Source: a bacterium
GTDB lineage: Bacteria > Verrucomicrobiota > Verrucomicrobiia > Limisphaerales > UBA11358
DNA length: 61,113 nucleotides
Reading direction: 5' to 3'
NCBI GenBank assembly: GCA_021813325.1
Contig: JAKALA010000003.1
Span: 1-61,113, forward strand
A program made the translations under genes and the position numbers. Of this stretch, positions 53,332 through 61,113 are shown piece after piece. Positions within the stretch are counted from its first letter, which is position 1. Each line of letters opens with the position of its first letter. Below the pieces are notes generated by a model. The model had not been told where the DNA came from, searched no databases, and saw only the letters and a program-made list of their open reading frames with translations.

Positions 53332-53435
53332 ATTAAAGACCGGCGGCGGCGGGATGGAAACTTTTTTTGGTTTTTAGCGTCCATATAATTGTCTTTAAAC
53401 GCCTTGATGGGGCGGTAAAATCACATTTAGTTCGT

Positions 53436-54149
53436 ATGCAAAAACAAGTCATCTCAATGCTGTCAGCCGGTTTGGCCCTGCTTCTGGCGGGTTGCCAATA
53501 TCCCAACGGCATGCAAAACAATACGGCTTCCGGCGCTTTGATCGGCGGGGGCATGGGGGCTGTGACCGGGGCGGCGGTTGGCGGCGGTCGGCACGGCGGG
53601 GAAGATGCGCTGTTGGGGGCTGCCATGGGAGCGGTGGCCGGCGGCTTGATCGGAAATTCCCTGGATCAGCAGCAGCAGGCGCGGCTGCAAGCGCAAGCTC
53701 CGCAAACCTATGCGCGGGTGGATCAAGGCCAGCCGGTGACGGTTTCAGATGTCATGGCTTTGGCGCGGGCAGGCGTTAGCAATGATGTGATCATCGCTCA
53801 AATTCAATCCGCCCACGCGGTTTTCCGGCTCAGTTCCTCAGACATTATTGAGCTGCGAAATACGGGCGTAAGCAATTCGGTGATCAGCTACATGATCAAT
53901 ACGCCCAACACGGTAGGAGCCAATGCGCAAATTGTTCCGCAACAGCCTCCGCCAGTGCCCACGCAGACGGTCGTGGTTTCTCCCGGCCCAGACTACATCT
54001 GGGTTTCCGGCGAATGGGTGTGGACCGACCGGTGGATCTGGCACGCGGGTTATTGGTCGCATCCACCACATGGATATACGATATGGGTGGGCGGCCGATA
54101 CTGGCGCGACGGACGAGGCTGGCATTATAATCACGGACACTGGCGCTGA
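53436..54149 (+). CDS. Glycine-zipper lipoprotein with C-terminal aromatic repeats
   Basis: 237 residues from MQKQVISMLSAGLALLLAGC, a lipoprotein signal. A glycine-zipper (2TM type) region follows (GALIGGGMGAVTGAAVGGG, LGAAMGAVAGGLIGNSLDQ), then a helical segment (VSDVMALARAGVSNDVIIAQ) and Trp/Tyr-Gly repeats (YIWVSGEWVWTDRWIW, HPPHGYTIWVGGRYWRDG) of the YXWGXW kind. It is probably an outer-membrane or periplasmic structural lipoprotein; its precise role is unknown. Confidence 0.82.
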   Translation: MQKQVISMLSAGLALLLAGCQYPNGMQNNTASGALIGGGMGAVTGAAVGGGRHGGEDALLGAAMGAVAGGLIGNSLDQQQQARLQAQAPQTYARVDQGQPVTVSDVMALARAGVSNDVIIAQIQSAHAVFRLSSSDIIELRNTGVSNSVISYMINTPNTVGANAQIVPQQPPPVPTQTVVVSPGPDYIWVSGEWVWTDRWIWHAGYWSHPPHGYTIWVGGRYWRDGRGWHYNHGHWR

Positions 54150-54374
54150 ACCCCGCTTTTTGAGAAAAGTGGATGCGGCCGAGTTAATGTCAGTGCATTC
54201 ATGGGATTACCGTCTGCGAGCGGCTCCTGAACCTTGCGGGGCCGGAGACCTTCTTGCCAGACAGAGATCTCGCGCCAGTCTCAACGCCGGCCCGTCAATG
54301 CCACGAATGGGCCTCGCTTAGTTATCCGAAAATCATTCGACGCCGCCAGGGAATTCCCGATAATTTTAATCGCC

Positions 54375-54884
54375 TTAAAGCTCTTTTAACTCATTACGCA
54401 GGGGAGCAAAATCCGAATCTTCCAGGGCCAGCGTCTTAATTTCATCTTTGCCGCCCAGTTCAAAGGCTTGCCGGAGCCATAGCAGCGATGCTTCGCGCCG
54501 GCCCAACTGCGAACAGTAACAGGCCAGGTTGTAACGGATGAGCCAGCGGCTGGGAAATTTCTCCGCCGCCGGCAACAAGGCGTCAAACGCTTCCTGGGTT
54601 CGACGCAATTCGTGCAACGCGAAACTGCGATGCACCCACACAAAATCCAGCCGCGGCATCTGCTGGATCAATGCCTCGGTGACGGACAGCAATGTTTCCC
54701 ATTTTTGAGCGGCATGATAAACCTCGCATTTTGCAAGCAATACTGCGGGATGCTCCTGCATGGCCGGGGAAATTTGGATCAATTCATTTTCCGCCGAATC
54801 CAAATCACCCAAGCCCAGCCAGCCGGACGCCGCCTTCAAATGAAAGCGATCCGTCTGATCCAAGGGTTTGTTGCGGAAGTTCAC
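54375..54884 (-). CDS. Tetratricopeptide repeat protein
   Basis: 169 residues, entirely helical, with at least three TPR-like units (FHLKAASGWLGLGDLDSAEN, AVLLAKCEVYHAAQKWETLL, LIRYNLACYCSQLGRREASL). No signal peptide, so a cytoplasmic scaffold is likely. It is transcribed away from the glycine-zipper gene and is 38 bp downstream of the Nif3-like gene on the same strand. Confidence 0.8.
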   Translation of the reverse strand: MNFRNKPLDQTDRFHLKAASGWLGLGDLDSAENELIQISPAMQEHPAVLLAKCEVYHAAQKWETLLSVTEALIQQMPRLDFVWVHRSFALHELRRTQEAFDALLPAAEKFPSRWLIRYNLACYCSQLGRREASLLWLRQAFELGGKDEIKTLALEDSDFAPLRNELKEL

Positions 54885-54922
54885 AAATTGATGGAGCGCG
54901 GCGAACGCTCAATGAAACCAGT

Positions 54923-55684
54923 TTAAAGCCCCGTGGGGTGATCCAGAAACCGCCAGGGCACTTTGAATTTTCGCGATAATTCCGCCGCCAAGGCTTTCAC
55001 GCCAAACGTTTCGGTGGCGTAATGTCCGCCATAAAACACGTTCACACCCAATTCCTCGGCCAGAGCGTAAGTCCAATGCGGACCTTCGCCGGTGATAAAA
55101 GTATCCACACCTTCAGCCACGGCCTGGGCGAGTTCGGCCCCGGCTCCGCCGGTGACAATGCCAATTCGCTCGCAAATCTCGCCGCCCCCCGGCAACACAT
55201 TGGGCTTGATGCCAAGAACCGTTTCCAATCGTCTGGCCAGTTCCTGGCGGGAAATTTTCTGGCGCGCCTTTAATCCGATGTTTTGCCCGTGGCTGAAAAA
55301 GAACGGTTTCAATCGTTTGAGTTTCAAGGCCGCCGTGAGTTGGGCGTTGTTGCCGAGCACGGGATGCAAATCCAGCGGCAAGTGCGAACTGTAAACGGCC
55401 AGATCGTTTGCCAGCAGCAACCGCAGCAGCTCATATCGTTTGCCCGTCCAAGGATGCGCCTTGGACCAAAACAGGCCGTGATGAACCAATAACAAATCGG
55501 CCTTGGCGGCCATGGCCAGCTTTACGGTGGCCAGGCTGGCATCCACCGCGGCGGCAACGCGCGTTACCGTGCCGGAATTTTCGACCTGTAATCCGTTCGC
55601 GGCCCCGTTGTAGTCGCCCACGTCGCGGGTGCGGAGAACGCGATCACAATGTTGAACGAGTTTGGCAAGCGAGGCTTTCGGCAT
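54923..55684 (-). CDS. Nif3-like dinuclear metal centre protein
   Basis: 253 residues from MPKASLAKLVQHCDRVL; a TTG lies 18 nt upstream. Nif3/YbgI family features are present: NGLQVENSG near the N-terminus, metal-binding LLLVHHGLFW and SSHLPLDLHPVLG, and the C-terminal GEGPHWTYALAEELG and GGHYATETFGV. The family is assigned to GTP cyclohydrolase-like or unknown metal-dependent hydrolase activity. Confidence 0.92.
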   Translation of the reverse strand: MPKASLAKLVQHCDRVLRTRDVGDYNGAANGLQVENSGTVTRVAAAVDASLATVKLAMAAKADLLLVHHGLFWSKAHPWTGKRYELLRLLLANDLAVYSSHLPLDLHPVLGNNAQLTAALKLKRLKPFFFSHGQNIGLKARQKISRQELARRLETVLGIKPNVLPGGGEICERIGIVTGGAGAELAQAVAEGVDTFITGEGPHWTYALAEELGVNVFYGGHYATETFGVKALAAELSRKFKVPWRFLDHPTGL

Positions 55685-55726
55685 GGCGCGATAAAAGACC
55701 AATCGCCGCCAAACCGCAAGGCGGAA

Positions 55727-56008
55727 TCAAGAGTGAAATCCGGATGGCTTTTGCACAAACACGGCGGTGTCGTTTCCAGCCGTCACGCCAAACGGCAGAA
55801 TCACGGCCTGGCACAACGTCTGGTTGACATTGAACGGCTGGCCGTAGAGCAGGTAGCCGGCCTTGAGCTTGCGATTCACCTTTTCGGCGAAATGATGATA
55901 GCTCGCGTGGTAATCGTCTTCGGTGCTCGTGATGATCAGGTATTCCGCGATACCTTTCGACACCAAGTCAGTTGGAATTGTAGAGTGGGGCATAGGGTTC
56001 ACGGGCAA
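55727..56008 (-). CDS. DUF1737-like small protein
   Basis: 93 residues; the start may also be the ATG at 55993. EYLIITSTEDDYHASYHHFA and LKAGYLLYGQPFNVNQTLCQ match the short beta-alpha pattern of DUF1737 proteins. Function unknown; it is cytoplasmic by composition. It is divergent from the TonB-like gene. Confidence 0.7.
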   Translation of the reverse strand: MPVNPMPHSTIPTDLVSKGIAEYLIITSTEDDYHASYHHFAEKVNRKLKAGYLLYGQPFNVNQTLCQAVILPFGVTAGNDTAVFVQKPSGFHS

Positions 56009-56085
56009 TGTAGCATTCGACCGCTTGAGGCCAAATAAAATCTAGCAGTTGCCCCGTGTTCGGACGTGCGGCAAAATAGATAGTC

Positions 56086-57054
56086 ATGATTCGTCCGCGC
56101 ACCGAATTCGCCACGCTGCGTTTCAGCCGTCTTGATAAAGAACGGCTGCTCCTGGCCTTGGCGTTTTCGTTGCTGGCGCACCTGGCCATTTGGGGCGGCT
56201 ACGAAGCCGGGAAAAAGACCGGCCTATGGAAAAAAGTTCACGGGCCGCAATGGAAGCTGTTTCAAAAACCGTCGCCGCAACCGCTGGTCAAAAAGGTGGA
56301 TCCCACCGTTTTCATCGAAGTCACCGATCCCGCCGCCGAGGCGCCGAAGCAGGCGAAATATTATTCCGACAAAAATTCCCGGGCCGCCAATCCCGACACC
56401 AAACACGACACCGCCCAGCCCAAAATCAACGGCCAGCAGACCTACATGGCCAAAACCGAGAACACGCAGCGGCCCGCCAAAACCGAGCCGGCGCCGCCCA
56501 CCGAACCGCCCAAAGCCGTCGTGACCAAAACGGCGCGACCGTCGCTGGCCAATACGCTGAATCCGGGGTTGGGCGAAAAGGACAAGGCCCAGCTCATGGA
56601 AAAGCCGCCGGAGAAAACCACCGCCCAGCAACGCCCGCGCTCATTGAAGGAAGCCCGCGAGCAGCAGGAACACCTGATCGTGGGGCAGCAAATGCACCAG
56701 GAAGGCGGAGTAAAACATCATGCGCTGACCTCAACGCTGGACGCCATGTCCACGCCGTTTGGCGCTTACGACCGGAAAATCATCGAAGCCATTCAACAGC
56801 GTTGGTATGACCTGCTGGACAGCCAGCAGTTTGCGTCGGATCGCACCGGCAAAGTCACCGTTTACTTTCATTTGAACTCGGACGGCACGGTTACCGAGGC
56901 CAACATCACCAGCAACACCGTTGGGTCGCTTTTGAGCTATGTCTGCCAGGCGGCCATTGAACAGGCCGCGCCGTTCGAACCCTGGCCGGCCGACATGCGC
57001 CGCATGATCGGGTCGAATTTCCGGGAAATCACCTTCACGTTCTATTACTATTGA
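56086..57054 (+). CDS. TonB-like energy transducer
   Basis: 322 residues: a cytoplasmic start, one membrane anchor (LLLALAFSLLAHLAIWGGY), a long Pro/Lys/Thr/Gln-rich periplasmic spacer (about 70-215) and a C-terminal TonB/TolA-like domain (IIEAIQQRWYDLLDSQQF, VTVYFHLNSDGTVTEANI). With the ExbB and ExbD genes downstream it would couple the proton gradient to the outer membrane. Confidence 0.85.
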   Translation: MIRPRTEFATLRFSRLDKERLLLALAFSLLAHLAIWGGYEAGKKTGLWKKVHGPQWKLFQKPSPQPLVKKVDPTVFIEVTDPAAEAPKQAKYYSDKNSRAANPDTKHDTAQPKINGQQTYMAKTENTQRPAKTEPAPPTEPPKAVVTKTARPSLANTLNPGLGEKDKAQLMEKPPEKTTAQQRPRSLKEAREQQEHLIVGQQMHQEGGVKHHALTSTLDAMSTPFGAYDRKIIEAIQQRWYDLLDSQQFASDRTGKVTVYFHLNSDGTVTEANITSNTVGSLLSYVCQAAIEQAAPFEPWPADMRRMIGSNFREITFTFYYY

Positions 57055-57078
57055 TTAGACTGTCATCGCAAAATTGAT

Positions 57079-57669
57079 ATGGAAAACGCTGTTTATCTGC
57101 TGCTCATTGCCACTTCCGTGGTGTGCGTGGGCGTTATTGGCTGGCGCGCCTGGATGTTGCAATGGAACAAAGTCGTGCCGCCGACCTTAACCGAAGCCCT
57201 GACGGAATGCCGCACCGCCGAGGATTTAAAAATCGTCCGCCGGCTTTGCGATGAAAATCCCTCGCCGCTGGGGCGCCTGATTCGCCTGACTTCCGATCGG
57301 CTGGAATTGCCGAAAGAAGAAAACATGGATTCATTGGAAACCGCCGCCCGCCATGAAGTGGTTCACCTGGAACGCGGTTTGGTGGTGCTGGAGGTCATCG
57401 TTGGCATCGCTCCGTTGCTGGGTCTGGTGGGCACCATCGCCGGCATGATGACCGTGTTTGGCGACCTGGGCCAAACCGGCCTGAACGACGCCGCGAAGCT
57501 CGCGCAAGGCATCGCGCTGATTTTGCGCGCCACGCTGGCCGGCCTGCTCATCGCCATTCCGTCCCTGATTTTCTGGAGTTATTTCAGCAAAAAAGTCGAA
57601 GTGCTGGCGGTTGAAATGGAAACCATCTGCGACGAATTCATCCGCCGCCAATATCGCGACCGGAAATGA
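57079..57669 (+). CDS. ExbB/TolQ-family proton channel protein
   Basis: 196 residues with three membrane segments; the MotA/TolQ/ExbB core is LEVIVGIAPLLGLVGTIAGM and TLAGLLIAIPSLIFWSYFSK. Second gene of the TonB-like operon, 24 bp after it and 30 bp before the ExbD gene. Confidence 0.93.
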   Translation: MENAVYLLLIATSVVCVGVIGWRAWMLQWNKVVPPTLTEALTECRTAEDLKIVRRLCDENPSPLGRLIRLTSDRLELPKEENMDSLETAARHEVVHLERGLVVLEVIVGIAPLLGLVGTIAGMMTVFGDLGQTGLNDAAKLAQGIALILRATLAGLLIAIPSLIFWSYFSKKVEVLAVEMETICDEFIRRQYRDRK

Positions 57670-57699
57670 TTTCAGCATCCGCTTTCACCTGAATTAACC

Positions 57700-58125
57700 A
57701 TGCGTTTCCTCGTTCGCAAACGCCGCGCCGCGCCCGCTGTCATCATCGTGGCCTTGATTGACGTGCTGGTGGTGCTGCTTATTTTTCTGATGGTGACCAC
57801 CACCTTCAGGCAGCAGCCGACTTTGAAGCTGGCGCTGCCGGAATCGACGCAGGCCAAAAAATCCGGCGCCGAGGAGCATTCCCCGCTGATCGTGAACATC
57901 GATGCCCAAGGCGGCTTGCGCTTTGGCGAAGACAACATGCCTTTAACGACGGATCAGTTGCGGCAACAGTTGCTGGCCCTGGCCGCCAAAAACCCCGATA
58001 GCAAACTGGCCATCCGCGCGGACAAAAACGCGCCCTGGGGAAAAGTGATCAGCGTCATGGACATTGCCAAGGAAACCAGCATCAAGACCGTCAGCGCCTT
58101 TGCCAAGGACGCGGCCAAACCGTGA
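57700..58125 (+). CDS. ExbD/TolR-family protein
   Basis: 141 residues with one N-terminal membrane segment containing the conserved Asp (IIVALIDVLVVLLIFLMVTT) and a small periplasmic domain ending in ISVMDIAKETSIKTVSAFAK. It forms the stator with the ExbB-like protein. Confidence 0.93.
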   Translation: MRFLVRKRRAAPAVIIVALIDVLVVLLIFLMVTTTFRQQPTLKLALPESTQAKKSGAEEHSPLIVNIDAQGGLRFGEDNMPLTTDQLRQQLLALAAKNPDSKLAIRADKNAPWGKVISVMDIAKETSIKTVSAFAKDAAKP

Positions 58126-58233
58126 TGACTGAAAGCATCGCCCGTGTCCCAGCGACTGGCAATGACTCCCCGCGCCATTTCACTCTAAAACCGAGGTTGA
58201 CAGCGCTCCCGATCAAGCCGATCTGAACCGCAG

Positions 58234-58266
58234 AAAAAAAGCCGAAGCCGGACAACCGGCTTCGGC
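58234..58266 (-). terminator. Rho-independent terminator of asd
   Basis: A perfect 11-bp stem (gccgaagccgg / ccggcttcggc) with a 4-nt loop. On the minus strand it is followed by seven T. It also lies downstream of the ExbD gene. Confidence 0.9.
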
Positions 58267-58297
58267 CAGAAGGATTTGGTGATGTCGGGCAGGCGGA

Positions 58298-59302
58298 TTA
58301 CTTCACCAGCACTTCGGCAATTTGCACCGCGTTCAAGGCCGCGCCCTTGAGCAACTGATCGCCGCTGACCCAGAAGCAAAGTCCGTTGTCCAGCGCGCAA
58401 TCCAGGCGCAAGCGGCCCACTTCGCAGTTGTATTTTTCCGAAGTGAACAGCGGCATCGGATATTTCTTGTTTTCCGGTTCGTCCACCACATCGAGGCCGG
58501 GCGCCTTTTTCAAAACCTCGCGGGCGGCTTCCACGGTCACCGGCTTTTCAAATTCCGCGCTCACCGCGATGGAATGCGAGCGATACACCGGCACGCGCAC
58601 ACAGGTGACGCTGGCCCGGAAATGCGGATGATGCATGATCTTGCGGCCTTCATTTTCCATCTTCATTTCCTCCTTGGTGTAGCCCGTGGGCAAAAACGAA
58701 TCCACATGTGGCAACACGTTGAAGGCAATCTGGTGTGGATAGACTTCCTTGGTCACCGGCTGTTTGTGAACGATCTGTTCCACCTGGCGTTCCAATTCCT
58801 CAATGGCCTTGGCGCCGGTGCCGGAAACCGCCTGATAGCTGGCGGCAAAAATGCGCTTCACACCAAACGCCTGGTGCAACGGATACAACGCCATCAGCGT
58901 GATGGCCGTGGTGCAATTGGGATTGGCAATGATGCCTTTGTGTTTCTTGACGTCTTCCGCGTTGATCTCTGGCACCACCAGCGGCACCTCGGGGTCCTGC
59001 CGGAAAGCGCTGGAATTATCCACCACCACGCAGCCCGCCTTGGCGGCGGTGGGCGCAAATTCCTTCGAAATGCCGCCGCCGGCGCTGAACAGCGCGATGT
59101 CGATGCCCGCGAACGAATCTTTGGTCAGTTCCGTAACGGTGATCGCCTGTCCTTTGAAGGTCAACTTCTTCCCCACCGAACGGGCGGAGGCGAGCAAGGT
59201 CAGCTTGCCCACGGGAAAATTCCTTTTTTCAAGGGTTTTGATCATCTCGATGCCAACTGCGCCAGTGGCACCGACAATTGCGATGTGCGGGTTACGGTTC
59301 AT
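58298..59302 (-). CDS. asd: Aspartate-semialdehyde dehydrogenase
   Basis: Reduces aspartyl phosphate to the semialdehyde for lysine/DAP, threonine and methionine synthesis. 334 residues: nucleotide-binding IVGATGAVGIEMIKTLEKR, catalytic Cys in GIIANPNCTTAITLMALYP, and the His-containing HFRASVTCVRVPVYRSHS region. Standard length, single gene with its own terminator. Confidence 0.96.
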   Translation of the reverse strand: MNRNPHIAIVGATGAVGIEMIKTLEKRNFPVGKLTLLASARSVGKKLTFKGQAITVTELTKDSFAGIDIALFSAGGGISKEFAPTAAKAGCVVVDNSSAFRQDPEVPLVVPEINAEDVKKHKGIIANPNCTTAITLMALYPLHQAFGVKRIFAASYQAVSGTGAKAIEELERQVEQIVHKQPVTKEVYPHQIAFNVLPHVDSFLPTGYTKEEMKMENEGRKIMHHPHFRASVTCVRVPVYRSHSIAVSAEFEKPVTVEAAREVLKKAPGLDVVDEPENKKYPMPLFTSEKYNCEVGRLRLDCALDNGLCFWVSGDQLLKGAALNAVQIAEVLVK

Positions 59303-59314
59303 AAATGGCCGGGT

Positions 59315-59342
59315 ATTTTAACAGAGAAAACGCCCCCGTCAA
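59315..59342 (-). promoter_or_regulatory. Sigma70-type promoter of asd
   Basis: On the minus strand TTGACG is followed after 16 nt by TAAAAT. The predicted transcription start lies only about six nucleotides before the ATG at 59302, implying a very short leader without a ribosome-binding site. Confidence 0.45.
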
Positions 59343-59438
59343 TCGCGCTAAAATTCAACCAACCAAAATAAATTTGATTTCCGATTGACCGGCAACGCGT
59401 GTTCTGTCGAAATGGTAGAACATCCTATTTTAGTTTAG

Positions 59439-61113
59439 ATGGCGAGAACTTCATTAAAAAACGGCAACGGCGGAACGCGCCCCGGCGCGAGTAAATACGA
59501 TGCTCACCACAAGGTTTTGGCCCAGACCTACGGGGCCTTTGCCGACCTGCGCCGCGAACTTTCCGACTCCAAAACCACGGTCAACGAGCGCGAAGAAATT
59601 TTGCGCGGCTTTTCCATCTGCCCCGATTCCCAGCGCGCCTGGCTGGCCCTTGAAGATTATTTCGAAAAGCTCTCCCTCTCGCGCCGCGATTTTCCCGCGA
59701 CCGACTGGTGGAGCAAAATGCTCGCGGCTTCGGGGAAAACCCGCCTGGAGGAACTGGCTTTTCTTTTTCTCCGCGCCAAGCGCTCCGTGCCGCCGGAATT
59801 GCAGTCCTACGCCAGCCTGGATCGCTTTGCCCGCGCGGAAGAAGCCGAGCAGGAATCACGGCTGGTCAAGGAATTGGAAAACTGGCTGTCGCCGCCCACG
59901 CCGTTGCACCTGGACACCCCGCGCGCCACGTTGCGCGTGATCTGCAATCCGCAGGCGGACGAGATGGAGCCGTCGCGCTTCCGTCTGGCGGTGCAGTTCC
60001 TCCTGTTGCGGCCGCGCACCGGCGAAAAAGCCCGTTCGCTTCACGACCTGGTTGATTTGGTGGTTCGCGCCGCGCATGAACAGGAATTGTTCACGCCGTG
60101 GGACTGGGAATTCATCCAATGGATTTACGACACCCATCGTGAACGCGCCGGCCATGAAACGACCCTGCTGCTTTCCGATGCGGAACTCCTCCAATGGCTG
60201 GCGCGTTGGGGCCACACCCGCCGGCTCGAATCCGCCGCCAACGGCCAGCCGATCCATTTTCACGGCAAAATCGTCGCGCTCACGCCGCATCTGGAAAATG
60301 GCGACAAGGAACTTTCCTTCACCCATCGCATCTCGCTCGCGGACGACTGCCATTATCCGGTGGGCGCCGCCAAATTTTTCAACCGCCAGTCGCCCATTGC
60401 GCTCGTCGGCAACGAATTTTTCCTGCTGCGGAATGCCCCGCCGGCCGGCGTGCTCAAACATCTGGCGCAAAAACCGTCGGTTCCGGTGCGGAAATTGAGC
60501 CATCGCCTGCTGTTGCATTTGCGCAAAACGCAGACGAATCACGGCGTCGATTGGGACCAACTTTGCGTGGCCCACGCCGCCGCCCCGCAGTTTGTTTTTG
60601 AATTGCTGGACGACACGGTGCAGTTGCGGTTGATGGCCAAAAGCACCCGCGACAAAAGCACCTGGGTTTGGAACAGCCACGAATGGGTTCCGCACAATCG
60701 CACCATCAAGCCGGGCGACAAGCCCGAGATTCTTGATGATCCGCGCCTCGATCCCGCCGTGCAATGGCTGCGCAAGCTCGACTGGTTCATGCAGGAGCCG
60801 GGATTGTGGATTGGCGACGCCAACGAAAATTTCCTCGGCGCGCTGGCCGAGGCCTGGTCCACCCGGCCAGCTGAAGCGGAGTTTCTCGGCAACGGATCCT
60901 TCCATCGTCTGTTCCTCACGCCGCGCGCTCTCAAACCGCGGCTCGTGGTAAAAGGCAGCGGCATCGATTGGCTCTCGGTATCCGCCGAGTGGGAAGCCGA
61001 AGGCATGAAACTTTCCAAGGCCGATTTGGAACGGCTTGCCGCCGCCACCAGCCGTTTCGTGAAGCTGCCCAACGCCGGCTGGGTGGAACTGGACGTCAAT
61101 GCTGTTCAAGGCG
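59439..61113 (+). CDS. SNF2-type helicase, N-terminal part (cut by window end)
   Basis: The frame from ATG 59439 (MARTSLKNGNGGTRPGASKY) stays open to the window edge, 558 codons. The seen part is the helicase-associated N-terminal region typical of large bacterial SNF2 proteins, with KGSGIDWLSVSAEWEAEG and the SRFVKLPNAGWVELD strand that usually precedes the ATPase domain. The motor domains would lie beyond the window. Such proteins remodel DNA-protein complexes; the exact role is unknown. Confidence 0.75.
   Translation, partial: MARTSLKNGNGGTRPGASKYDAHHKVLAQTYGAFADLRRELSDSKTTVNEREEILRGFSICPDSQRAWLALEDYFEKLSLSRRDFPATDWWSKMLAASGKTRLEELAFLFLRAKRSVPPELQSYASLDRFARAEEAEQESRLVKELENWLSPPTPLHLDTPRATLRVICNPQADEMEPSRFRLAVQFLLLRPRTGEKARSLHDLVDLVVRAAHEQELFTPWDWEFIQWIYDTHRERAGHETTLLLSDAELLQWLARWGHTRRLESAANGQPIHFHGKIVALTPHLENGDKELSFTHRISLADDCHYPVGAAKFFNRQSPIALVGNEFFLLRNAPPAGVLKHLAQKPSVPVRKLSHRLLLHLRKTQTNHGVDWDQLCVAHAAAPQFVFELLDDTVQLRLMAKSTRDKSTWVWNSHEWVPHNRTIKPGDKPEILDDPRLDPAVQWLRKLDWFMQEPGLWIGDANENFLGALAEAWSTRPAEAEFLGNGSFHRLFLTPRALKPRLVVKGSGIDWLSVSAEWEAEGMKLSKADLERLAAATSRFVKLPNAGWVELDVNAVQG

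Noticed and set aside
1-61113. CRISPR arrays, tRNA or rRNA genes
   Set aside because: Scanning by eye found no regularly spaced direct repeats, no T-loop/acceptor pattern of a tRNA and no rRNA segments; a small tRNA could still be missed without a covariance-model search.

Overview
The window looks like a chromosome segment of a Verrucomicrobiota bacterium, probably of the Pedosphaera/Limisphaera type. The support is indirect: moderately high GC, two PEP-CTERM surface proteins, very large autotransporter-repeat/LamG/Ig-like surface proteins, a solitary Verrucomicrobia-style prepilin, two GH106 rhamnosidases, and a PduS/PduT-like microcompartment pair. No 16S rRNA gene is present, so the assignment is an inference.

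Layout. (a) 1-6.0 kb is housekeeping: EF-P, NrdR with a co-translated unknown protein, a HIT protein, orotate phosphoribosyltransferase, an M50-like membrane protein, PTS EIIA-Ntr and ArgS. (b) 6.4-15.7 kb is accessory: a PEP-CTERM protein, a decayed AAA-ATPase/TOPRIM (DUF4276-like) pair, a GH43 plus ricin-lectin operon, a MmeI-like fused restriction-modification gene with a frameshifted partner, and a truncated IS4 transposase. (c) 15.8-18.8 kb holds a LutA-like CCG protein, a GxxExxY protein, a PduS-like Fe-S/flavin protein and a PduT-like shell protein with a Cys at the expected pore position. (d) 18.9-40.5 kb is a co-oriented surface and polysaccharide region: a NarL-type two-component system whose sensor domain resembles the N-terminal domain of alpha-L-rhamnosidases, a second PEP-CTERM protein, a 1367-residue surface protein, a prepilin, a probable alpha-helical-toroid enzyme, a GH128 fusion and two GH106 enzymes. 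(e) 40.5-49 kb carries a DMT permease, a B12-binding radical SAM protein and a four-gene TolC/adaptor/MacB-type export operon. (f) 49.4-52.5 kb is debris: a small gene broken by a TGA, RibBA, and IS701- and IS630-like fragments. (g) 52.5-61.1 kb is mostly housekeeping: HisF with an in-frame palindromic insertion, a glycine-zipper lipoprotein, a TPR protein, a Nif3-like protein, a DUF1737-like protein, a TonB/ExbB/ExbD operon, Asd, and the 5' part of an SNF2-type helicase.

Working model (inference). Regions c and d may form one functional unit for rhamnose-containing polysaccharides. GH106, GH128 and GH43 enzymes would release sugars outside the cell, the sensor kinase would bind a glycan, and its response regulator would act on surface genes, two of which share a near-identical 17-bp upstream site. 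The PduS/PduT pair would move electrons across a microcompartment shell encoded elsewhere. Region b would be a small defence island of which only the MmeI-like gene looks intact.
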